A DNA stretch of 64,000 nt, from contig OX459105.1 of the NCBI GenBank assembly GCA_949775045.1, positions 3,166,686 to 3,230,685 of the forward strand, read 5' to 3'. Shown piece after piece: positions 26,401 through 32,549 of the stretch (positions within the stretch are counted from its first letter, which is position 1; each line of letters opens with the position of its first letter). The translations under genes were made by a program, and so were the position numbers. The stretch is from Metridium senile. Its lineage: Eukaryota; Cnidaria; Anthozoa; Actiniaria; Metridiidae. The notes below the pieces were generated by a model that ran no database searches, was not told where the DNA came from, and saw only the letters and a program-made list of their open reading frames with translations.

Positions 26401-27353
26401 GACTGTAATAATGCTTACACAATCTCGATTCTTTTGTTTGTACTGTTTTCATCTACTTTTTAAACGGCGGTGACTTATAACATATGTTACGTCTTATTTC
26501 TCTATGTGGTATATTTTTAAGTTGACGACAGTTTGCTGTCCTGACTGTAATATAAAGTAACAAAGATTTTTTGACATTGCCAAATTAAAAAAACAAAAAC
26601 AAAAAAACACAAAGATGGAGTAGAAAAGTCGGTTTAATTTTCCGTGCATTAAATTACAAAGTACTAATGCTGACAGATGTATTAAAAAAAACTTCGCCTA
26701 ATGCGCTAACGCGCTCTAATTCGAAACAAGTAAAACAACAACGAAACTCTTTCGCGACGACGTCCCTCGAGAACTCTCTTCCTTCCGCGACGACGTCCCT
26801 CGAGAGCTCTCTTCCTTCTCCGACAACGTCCTTCGAGAGCTCTCTTCCTTCCCTTATATTAAACCAAAAAAACATTACCCAAACTAATAGGCTATATTCG
26901 ATATAAGAGTGCAAACCATAAATCCATGAAACAATTACTAGTTATTTAGGAAGTAATCGTATTTAGTTCTCATTTAACCCGTGAAACAAAGTATATCAGT
27001 TAAAGCGTGATATGCAAATTACAACAAAAGAACAAAATTAAGCCGTGAAATTTTCTTTACTGTATTACCCGATACTTAAATACACCTTAATTCCATCGTG
27101 TTCTTGTGTTGTTATTTTAATATCACGCTTTCAGTAATACACTTTGTTTCACGGGTTAACGAGAACAGCTCTGTATATTATGCAGTCTACTTCGGTATTA
27201 ATAGAGTGTTTGTTGTCTATAAAATGTCAATACCATAAAGCAAAGTAAACATAGAATATAATCCATTATTTTCCATCACTAACCTGTAGTTTTTTGCAGC
27301 AATAAGATTACAATCACGATACGGAAGTGAAGTAAAACACGATCGTCTGCCAT
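2412..27353 (-). CDS. Gene A: discoidin x4 / Ig / FN3 x6 transmembrane receptor with ITAM tail
   Basis: Coding exons in transcript order: 27353-27284, 25688-25363, 23771-23627, 23335-23013, 22664-22514, 15605-15295, 13176-13035, 12336-12029, 11469-11328, 11197-10966, 10628-10522, 10245-9955, 9074-9013, 8517-8295, 7749-7450, 6041-5754, 5542-5225, 4989-4883, 4752-4557, 4474-4436, 4320-4216, 4048-4027, 3055-3013, 2789-2412. All introns are GT-AG, all phases agree, and the total is 4,629 nt: 1,542 codons plus stop, uninterrupted. Predicted type I membrane protein: signal peptide (1-23), four F5/8 type C domains (about 25-638), Ig-like domain (640-750), six FN3 domains (about 752-1345), membrane helix (about 1366-1388), tail (1390-1542). 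The start is supported by an upstream in-frame stop and a good ATG context (ACCATGG). The domains are known adhesion and ligand-binding folds; a surface-recognition role is inference. I do not recognise a named orthologue. Exon ends were placed by eye and checked against the paralogue, gene B. Confidence 0.88.
3111..3438. mobile_element. hAT-like non-autonomous element
   Basis: Terminal inverted repeats AGGGGTGGCGAATG / CATTCGCCACCCCT with direct ATTATT flanks (3105-3110, 3439-3444). The matching intron of gene B has one uninterrupted copy of the flank. The interior repeats CGAGACTCCGAGACT-like motifs. TIR sequence resembles hAT elements, although the visible target duplication is 6 bp rather than 8. 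Confidence 0.65.
3560..3659. repeat. (GATCCA)n hexanucleotide array
   Basis: About 16 perfect copies of GATCCA in a gene A intron. Frames through it (Gly-Ser or Leu-Asp repeats) are artefacts of the array. The same position in gene B carries one GATCC followed by an (AATT)n array. Confidence 0.95.
6120..6300. repeat. TA-rich tract and 60-bp hairpin of a dispersed repeat
   Basis: A (TA)n tract is followed by a near-perfect hairpin at about 6178-6239 (arms GATCTGTATGGGC...). Related sequence with a CTCGTCTTC-ACTCGCC-TTGTAT core occurs at 24650-24720 and 63940-64000, so this is the end of a dispersed family. Its second boundary is unclear. Confidence 0.5.
6535..6828 (+). pseudogene. Captured N-terminal exon resembling Crypton/DUF3504-type proteins
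   Basis: Plus-strand frame in an intron of gene A on the minus strand. The ATG of AAGATGGCGGC (6546) begins about 94 residues with the pattern NTKWCVKVFTEW ... MSAKTLNFWLSKFIGEV, which resembles the N-terminal helical part of Crypton-derived (DUF3504; ZMYM/QRICH1-like) proteins. It stops (TGA) just after GEVAKQ, shortly before a donor-like AAAGTAAGG. There is no downstream catalytic part. Absent from the matching intron of B, so it arrived by insertion. Family assignment is from pattern memory and moderate. Confidence 0.4.
9152..9333. mobile_element. TA-flanked MITE, copy 1
   Basis: Inverted repeats starting CACCTACTTGCAAGAA and continuing GTTGTCATACGAAAAA, flanked by TA. A second copy is at 61231-61467. 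The loop has a second inverted repeat (TTAGGAATAGATTAAAAG). No coding capacity. Confidence 0.75.
10341..10490 (-). pseudogene. Decayed FN3 exon relic in gene A intron
   Basis: This intronic stretch is recognisably similar to the FN3 exon 10245-9955 (shared TTACTCCAT, CAAGTTTA-TCACTGCCTTGA, TGATGTACAAACTGATA and TTGTTGTACCACTGTTCCAATA blocks) but the minus-strand reading has several stops and no usable splice sites. The same relic is in gene B (48110-48270), so the extra exon decayed before A and B separated, or in parallel after. Confidence 0.7.
10522..11197 (-). other. Gene A region: Ig-like domain
   Basis: Two exons (11197-10966 and 10628-10522) joined in phase 2 make one Ig-like fold of about 110 residues. 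The first cysteine (LEC), the core tryptophan (IDWYS) and the closing Y-x-C (TYQC) are present, followed by extra cysteines (TCRKNFLC). It is the only Ig domain and links the discoidin block to the FN3 block. Confidence 0.75.
10720..10935. repeat. Degenerate ~20-bp tandem repeat (AACTGATGACAATACC-like)
   Basis: Repeated variants of AACTGATGACAATACC in the intron between the two Ig exons. The same array, with different copy order, occurs in gene B at about 48530-48730. Not coding. Confidence 0.6.
12570..12885 (+). mobile_element. tRNA-derived SINE
   Basis: The head has a pol III A box (TGGCCTAGCGG) and B box (GGATCGAGTCC) in tRNA spacing, then a non-tRNA body (GAGTTGAGTTTGTTTGATG ... GAGTGTGAGTGAG) and an ATTT-rich tail (TTTATTTATTTATTTATT). 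This is standard SINE layout. Body-like fragments recur at 22680-22860 and near 55260-55370 and 56300-56440. Confidence 0.8.
13690..13995. mobile_element. Short inverted-repeat DNA element related to 27555-28985
   Basis: One end (GGTCAAACAACCGTGTTTCA read inward from 13980) matches the left end of the element at 27555. The other (GGGAGAATTCGAGAGCAGA) matches the terminal palindrome at 28850-28930. It looks like an internally deleted copy of the same family. Frames on both strands (13717-13992, 13723-13980) are not gene-like. Confidence 0.5.
13996..15294. other. Intronic stretch without recognisable features
   Basis: Part of the gene A intron between the two exons of discoidin domain 3. AT-rich with repeated CATTCA/GACAATCA words. 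I see no gene, RNA or clear transposon end. Confidence 0.5.
15977..16812 (-). mobile_element. 5'-truncated LINE, C-terminal reverse-transcriptase region
   Basis: A minus-strand frame (16758-16228, about 176 residues) carries the conserved C-terminal LINE segment: SEVWSP ... IERVQRRATRWI ... YKDRLKTLNLLPLCYDREIKDLTFFYKSL. It ends in a natural stop, followed by a 3' UTR and an A-rich tail (about 15990-15977 on this strand). The endonuclease and the catalytic RT core are missing, the usual outcome of abortive reverse transcription. It differs from the LINE at 17041-21995. Confidence 0.8.
17145..17969 (+). CDS. LINE ORF1 (coiled-coil RNA-binding protein)
   Basis: About 274 residues from the ATG at 17145 (MSKEPDKQ). 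A long coiled coil (about residues 15-120, rich in E/K/Q/L heptads: EIRNEIKVEIDQLKQSI, ESLMAELKEE) is followed by an L1-ORF1-like domain with the diagnostic QYSRRDCIEIVGIP and a basic region. In this class ORF1 forms trimers that package the element RNA. The frame is intact. Twenty-one bases separate its stop from the ORF2 start. Confidence 0.8.
   Translation: MSKEPDKQLTINSMKQMWKEELLPSIRSEIRNEIKVEIDQLKQSINQLSDRYTQIENSQTFISQKFDEMVRSLQESKSHILSLEHKIKKQESLMAELKEEASSRDEELDEMQQYSRRDCIEIVGIPRLPQDNPRKLFKELCSSIDINLEDHEISTVHRLPDTKKTKNRMIAKLVRRDMKERIYQSKKKLVGKTSKILPSVNSDKSLTNPSKIFINESLTSMRKQIFSKAYKYKKDNDFKNLWTSNGKIFLKENDSSPVNSFTTMRAFEDFEVSH
17991..21671 (+). pseudogene. LINE ORF2 (endonuclease-reverse transcriptase), disrupted
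   Basis: Segment 1 (17991-19058) is an apurinic-type endonuclease: HFNIRSLPKN, AISETRL, GGVALYI, CVYRHP, AIGDFNIDLL, TDHLPIF. After an insertion the reading resumes near 19728 with the RT: NYRPIAILPSLNKILERI, GFRKNHSTEQAI, LDFTKAFDTVDH, CGVPQ. An extra A near 20755 (CAAAGG in place of CAAGG) shifts frame, and segment 3 continues STLGPLLFLLYINDLP, FADDSN (catalytic), to a stop at 21671. Both breaks make it non-functional. The frames on each side are long and clean, so insertion is recent. Confidence 0.88.
19060..19727. mobile_element. Non-autonomous insertion inside LINE ORF2
   Basis: About 670 bp interrupts the codons for WLTKGI / LIRILQ. Ends are weakly inverted (ATACCATG ... CATGGTAT). It contains a 170-bp near-perfect palindrome (about 19108-19275) whose arms include AAGACAAAGGATTTC. 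No coding frame of substance. Superfamily not assigned because the target duplication is ambiguous. Confidence 0.65.
22317..22425 (+). mobile_element. tRNA-like SINE head
   Basis: A box TGGTGTAGTGG and a weak B box (GATTTGAGTCTC) in tRNA spacing. The segment interrupts sequence otherwise shared with gene B near 54,895. Its tail words (CTCATGTATCT) recur in inverted form at 22200-22260 and 54800-54840, pointing to a second older copy on the other strand. Confidence 0.5.
22680..22870. repeat. SINE-body fragments
   Basis: Two imperfect copies of a TGTGAGTTAAGTTTGT-TGATGTG-TGTTCTCTCCCTTGCCA word also found in the SINE at 12570 and in gene B (55260-55370, 56300-56440). No tRNA head is seen, so these are body-only remnants. 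Confidence 0.5.
24470..24718. repeat. Dispersed repeat also at the right window edge
   Basis: Shares ordered blocks with 63755-64000 (GAATTTTACAAAAGAA, GCCAGATTTAC-TTTAT-TTGACAATTTT, AAAATATGAAA-AACTAA, CTCGTCTTC-CTCGCC-TTGTAT). It is interrupted on its right by the MITE at 24721. Family unknown. Confidence 0.55.
24721..24948. mobile_element. TA-flanked MITE with 62-bp inverted repeats
   Basis: TIRs begin CACCTAATCCAAAAAACG and include GCGCGAGGACTGTGCGGC; the flanks are TA (24719-24720, 24949-24950). 228 bp, non-coding. Confidence 0.8.
25980..26005. repeat. Short (AATT)n array
   Basis: About six AATT units in the intron following the signal-peptide exon of gene A. Confidence 0.9.
26755..26851. 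repeat. 33-bp tandem repeat, three copies
   Basis: Three copies of a unit containing GACGTCCCTCGAGA-CTCTCTTCCTT. Open on both strands, but this follows from the 33-bp period and base make-up. GC-richer than its surroundings. Confidence 0.85.
26978..27155. mobile_element. piggyBac-type MITE (TTAA)
   Basis: 178 bp with TIR CCCGTGAAACAAAGT and TTAA on both sides (26974-26977, 27156-27159). A CCC start next to a TTAA target matches the piggyBac superfamily. The second part of the TIR (AGCGTGATAT) is separated by a short mismatch. Non-coding. Confidence 0.8.
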
Positions 27354-27433
27354 GGTTCGTGAAGGTATGTACACAACCTCGTTTGCATACTAGAGTTGGA
27401 TTCTTGCGTGACGCTAACGAACATCTCAAATAT
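27284..27433 (-). CDS. Gene A signal-peptide exon with 5' leader part
   Basis: Acceptor TTTCTTTAG at 27434; 80 nt of leader; ATG at 27353-27351 in ACCATGG; 23 codons (MADDRVLL ... QKTT) plus one base; donor ACAG/GTTAGT. The hydrophobic core IVIVILLL and the in-frame junction to the GCQDASS start of the first discoidin domain identify it as the signal peptide. An alternative frame through the exon (starting at ATGAGATGTTCG) does not continue into the next exon. Confidence 0.85.
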
Positions 27434-27554
27434 CTAAAGAAAGGTCAGTAAGATCAGACGACGGGGGATGGGGACGGTGAGCTCAACCGACAAGAAGTTT
27501 TTTTTTTAATTTTCTCAGTTTTGTCTTTCTTTATTTAGGATTATAAAATATTTA

Positions 27555-28985
27555 AGTTAGTCCGTGCGCTCTGATTGGTCGAGAGCCGTGTTTGCATTTC
27601 CCTGTGCAAACACGGTTGTGAGCGACACCGGCGGTAAATTTGATAAGAAATTTTTTCATAATAAAATAACATCTTCTTTAATGAATCTATTACTAAATTA
27701 CCTGTAGCTGCTTTTGTGTTACAGCCAAACCTACTGAAGCGTTCCTATGGAGGTTGGAAGGCTCGATTTATTCTTCAAAACTTTGAATTTAAAGTTTAAA
27801 TTTGTTTTTAAACTTGCAAAAACGAAACCGATATTGTAAGACTTCAACCGCCAACCGTTAATAAGTCCCGAAATCACGATCTGTGGTCAATAACTGATAA
27901 TGATATTGTAATAAAATACCTTAGTAAGCATTTATAACAATATTGGTTGTAAGCAGAATGAGTTTAGCAAGTTTCTGTTGTCCAAAAAAACATTGAAAGT
28001 AAGTTTTGATTAGAAGCGGTTTTTGAAAACTACAAGAATCGATTCATTTATGCAAATTTCAAATAAACAAATAAAATGATAAACAAATTGAATGTTCTAA
28101 CCTCGATAGGAACGCTTCAGTGGGTTTGGCTGTAACATCATAAATAGGAATGCCAGTTTTGCAGCTGTCGCTTCGTCGATGACTTTTGCTTGTGTAAACT
28201 GAGTTCAACAACACTCCGCAATTACACCGGTAATAAACTACTAAAACCATATCGTTTTTCTTCGACAATTTGATGAAGATATAGGCCTTCTCCACAGTCA
28301 GTGCAAGATTTCAGACATTCTTCTAACACTTTTAACTCCACAATCCTTCTTCCTTCATCCAAAGGTGTATTTTTGCTTTTTGCTTTTCCATCGGTCGACG
28401 TAAATTTACCGCGAGCGCTATCGGCCAAAACCCGATTTTCATCCTTGGTTTTCTTGTCATTAAATAGTTCTTCAACCTTCTTTCTTCGTATATACTCTTC
28501 TTTTGATGTGAATTTTCCATTTCTCCCATTTTGGGGCATTTTGTGATGGTATAAAGTATCTAAAAACTATCTAAAAAATCACGAAAACAACACATTTTTC
28601 GCGGCCGCCATCTTGTTTTTCAATTTCAATTTCATGTTTGGAGGCATGAATCAAACTCGCAATTTGATTGGTTGTGCGTCTTATTCGTGCGATTTGATTG
28701 GTTGTTTCAAATACACACGAATGTAAGGAGAATTTGTATTTAAATTAAAAATTCTTCAATCGTTTATTTATTAAAAAGAAATAAAAAATTTTATAAAACA
28801 AATAAAACACATTGACTGTGTTTGCACAGGCTAATGCAAACCTCGATGTGATTGGGAGAATTTTCGAGCAGGTGCAAACACTCGCCTGCGGCTCGTGTTT
28901 GCACTGATCTGCTCTCGAATTCTCCCAACCACATCTCGGTTTGCATTAGCCTGTGCAAACACAGTAAATGTGTTTTATTTGTTAA
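27555..28985. mobile_element. Mutator-like remnant with terminal foldback, in gene A leader intron
   Basis: About 1.4 kb that is missing from the homologous leader intron of gene C (250-380). The left end has a CCAAT-type GATTGGTC and a GTGTTTGCA hairpin. The right end is a ~190-bp palindrome (28785-28985; arms CTGTGTTTGCACAGGCTAAT). In between lies a minus-strand frame with transposase-like N-terminal sequence (28059-28539) and a short piece of the same protein in inverted orientation near 27722-27750. Exact ends and target duplication were not resolved. Confidence 0.55.
28059..28539 (-). pseudogene. N-terminal fragment of a Mutator-type transposase-like protein
   Basis: From the ATG at 28539 (MPQNGRNGKF) the frame reaches GRRIVELKVLEECLKSCTDCG ... 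EKRYGFSSL, then a frameshift near 28240 is needed to continue YRCNCGVLLNSV ... GIPIYDVTAKPTEAF. The order (G-R-I-V-x-L-x-V-L, a C-x2-C, a second cysteine pair, then a P-x-Y/F-D-V-x-x-K motif) resembles the N-terminus of Mutator-like transposases in cnidarians and arthropods. The catalytic domain is absent. Assignment rests on recalled patterns. Confidence 0.45.
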
Positions 28986-29208
28986 GTAAAATAAACAAAA
29001 CCGATCGAAGAAATAACTTAGTCTAAAGCTACGGAAAACAAGAAAACCCTAGCCTTTAACTGATCATGACACTGTCGATGACACCACATTGTCAAACGCA
29101 TTTATTATACAATGATGATGATGGTGGCTCAATACTACAAAAAGCAGAAAAATTACTGAGTAAAGTTACAAAACGTAAAAAGGAATAAGCAGAAAAGAGA
29201 ATACTTAC

Positions 29209-29228
29209 ATTCTGGTGCTACGACGCAT
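29209..29228 (-). other. Putative 5' leader exon of gene A (3' part)
   Basis: Conserved with 1130-1149. Consensus donor CAGAAT/GTAAGT. An ATG at 29228-29226 begins an upstream frame (MRRSTR) that, if spliced at 27433, stays open past the true start in the +1 frame and ends early in the next exon. The 5' limit of the exon and the promoter are not identifiable with confidence. Confidence 0.45.
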
Positions 29229-29229
29229 C

Positions 29230-30809
29230 TTGACTGTGCCTAGCCGAATTTACGTACGCTAAACACTGAATATGCGAGATACTCAAATCCTCAAGGGAAC
29301 GTAACAAAAACAAAGGCTAGAAAGTGAACCAAAACAAAGGATAACTAGACCTCCGTAAGAATGAAGATTTAGACGCAACATTAACAACAACAAATTCTGC
29401 TTATTTTTATGCATATCCAAATACGATGATAATACAAAATAAACAAGTTAATAATTTAGTTATAAAGAAAAAACGATCAAAAATATAGCAGAAAACAAAA
29501 TATAGCAAGGAGAAAGTAAGAATACAATTTTATTGTTTTTAAAGTAGTGATGTTTCCTAAGAAATAAATTACATGTGATTAACTATTAGCTTGAAACATC
29601 AGACAAACCATTGGTAACTGATATATATATAAGCGAACTAATGATCTAAAACGTCAGTAAGCTGAACTCATACTTAGTGTCATATAATTAAAGTTACGTA
29701 AAACATTCGCGACACCATTTTGACTAAAACTGATTTTTTTTTTGCATAAATGATTCTTTTTTTTATAGCAATATAAACTTTAACTGGATCATAGAGTACA
29801 AACATTAAAAGCAACATAAATACTACTAAATACTGCTAAATTATGCTAATTCTATTGTTCTCTATTGTTTAATCAACACTATTTAGTGGTAAATAGTGCA
29901 AAGTATTGCACACTTTTAGTGTTTGTACTCTATCATATTTTAACTATCGTATAATTAAGAAGAAAAAATTGAAAAATGCTATTTATAGAGCGATATTTTT
30001 TTGAAACGCTAAACGATTTCTTTTAAAGATGTTACTGTTTACACATTTATCAAAGCCATTTTTCACAATTTGTATTTAGCACAAATTAATTATCTGACTC
30101 TGAAAGAAAGAATATAAAAAGCTACGGAACATTTCTATTTCAGCGCGACGCGCCTTAATAAAAGTTTTGTGCAGGTTAACCAATCAAAAAGCGAGAATTT
30201 TACCTTAATATAAAAAAAAAAACACGCCAAGTGGCAAACGATAAACTCTTTTAAAGGTTCAAAGCGAAGACAAGAGTGAAGTGTATAAGTGGCTGAAAAA
30301 CCTCCCAGGATACTTAAATTTGAAATGGTAATAAACAATTTGAAAAGAGAAACTTTTGAACGCTAAGCTATCTTGCTTGTACACAACTTTTTGGATGGCC
30401 ATGGTATAGAAAACGCACATTATGCTGTAAATTTCACAAAAGAAAGTCCAAAACCGTGGCTGGCTTTGTTATTTAGGTCGTTGTTTTTAAGTTATCGCCA
30501 CAAGTGTCATAGCAACACAGTTTACTTTATGATGTAATGTGTAACGTGGTTAGTAATGATTATATTATATAACGATCTTCACAAACCATGCCTTTTAAAC
30601 CTGCGATGACGATAGTCCTGTCTACTTTATTGATTTGTTTTTATGTTATCGAAAGTAAGCTGCTTATCCCACTAAATTCATGGAACGACTGAATTCATAT
30701 CCGAAGTTCATTACTAGCTGAATTACCATCCATATGTAGTCTTTGGTATGGAGAGTTTTGTATGTCCATTATAAGTGGCTGGTAGTTTGAAGAATCACCA
30801 GATTGACCA
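29230..30809. other. Spacer between gene A and gene B
   Basis: Homologous over most of its length to 1150-2411. It should hold the gene A promoter and the gene B 3' UTR. Bases 30665-30809 still resemble the last 48 codons of gene A's tail in a shifted frame, the remnant of B's lost C-terminus. Nothing else recognised. Confidence 0.5.
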
Positions 30810-32549
30810 CTACGCAACGGTGGTTTGATTAAGCTCCTCATAAACCGATGCTGGGTTTTGATGGCTTATATCTAGTGCCTGGTACGCTCCACTTGGCAAA
30901 TCACTAGCTGAAGTGTTACCTTTGCCGAGGGGTTTGGATGGTATTGTAGGAGGCGAAGTGTTCTGGTACTGATCAATGGAATCGTATACTTGGGAGTTAG
31001 TTGTAGGGATGTCACTCAATTGAATACCTCCGTCTGGTCCTCTATCAACTCTGTTATTCTAGAACAAAATAATGCAAGTCAAGGTATTGGACATATTTTT
31101 GAGTTACCATTTAAATTAGTATATCAGTTCTAAACGTCAACAACATGGTCCCAGCTCTAATCGGCATATAGGGATATGATCAAGTGCAGATGAAAATGCA
31201 ATAATTGCTATTGCAATTAAAGGCTTTTTTATATTGTATTTTGTTTAAAAAACGTCTAGTTTGGAAAGAGAATGAGAGTTTCTCACCTCGTAAACCATTT
31301 GTTGTGGCGAAGTTTTCTCCTCATAATTCCTGTGCAATAAAAATAAATGATAACCAACTATGATAATAGTGAAATTAGATTATTTCATCTAATTTAATTT
31401 AGGTTATTTGTTCCATTTGAGCGGCTAAACATACAATACAATAGCTAGCCTTAAAGTTAATTGTGACCGGAGAACGAAACGAGGACTGCGTCCCAATAGA
31501 ATCCAGAATCGGCCAGATCCAATTAATTAATTAATTAATTAATTAATTAATTAATTAATTAATTAATTAATTAATTAATTAATTAATTAATTAATTAATT
31601 AATTAATTAATTAATTAATTAATTAATTAATTAATTAATTAATTAATTAATTAATTAATTAATTAATTAATTAATTAATTAATTGATTGATTGATTAATT
31701 AATTAATTAATTAATTAATTAATTAATTAATTAATTAATTAATTAATTGATTAATTAATTAATTAAGTTATCTTTAGAAAGTATTTGAAACTCGAAACTC
31801 ATTATAAAATATACATCTACTTACAACATCATTCAATTTGTAAATAATGTAATTGTTTTGATAAGGGACGAGGCATTTGATGTTTGATGGTGGGTGGGGA
31901 TGAATCCTCCAAAATATCACCAGTTCTCGATCACGAAAACAATATCGTGTAACGTTAACAAGGGCATATCTAGAGGGCTTATAAATAAATACCGTGAACG
32001 ACTTGAGGGCGGGAAAAAATATTGAGCAAAGTTTGAATTCAATGGTCCACTCCCCATTAAATTTCATGATTGGTTCATGGTTAAACGATTCACCTTTTAG
32101 CCGACATTTCTTTAACTGAAAGCAAACAATATGAATATGTGGATGAATACAATAAACAAGGAGAAAATGTTACGATATGATTTATGATTAAACTATTCCC
32201 GTTTATAATGAATGTAGTGACAGTAATAATAGAGTCATCAATTTGAACATATAGTTTATACACATTAATATGATAGGAAACACTAAACGTACCTTGGTTT
32301 TTCAAATATCGTATGTAAATTAGAAGTAGTATAAACATCACCAGAAACATCACATTGAATGACAATGAGATGTAGAATGAATTCGTTTCTGTTGTGCCTT
32401 TAAGGAAATTGTAAAATAAATTATATGAATATCAACCAGTCAGTCAGCCAACCAGTTATGTACTTTCTCAATAAGATAAAAAGGGTAAATGGCAATGATG
32501 TGCAACTCACAGCTACTGTCTTGATGGGATTGTCCTTTATTTGCATCTT
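30810..32549 (-). other. Gene B region: membrane helix and truncated tail
   Basis: Helix exon 32397-32293 (FNVMFLVMFILLLIYI, then RYLKNQ). The final exon (31058-30810, 82 residues) keeps YDSI, YQNT, YQAL and YEEL but lacks the C-terminal YQPL-x8-YQRL pair. Gene A reads ACCACAAATTCTGAAGTACC across the point where B reads only ACCACC; the 14-base loss shifts frame into TAG. Confidence 0.82.

Noticed and set aside
26654..26914. Open frames on both strands over the 33-bp repeat
   Set aside because: Period divisible by three keeps frames open; no homology or splice context.
27217..27429. Frame MRCSLASRKN... through the signal-peptide exon
   Set aside because: It does not continue in frame into the discoidin exon, while the MADDR frame does and encodes a signal peptide.
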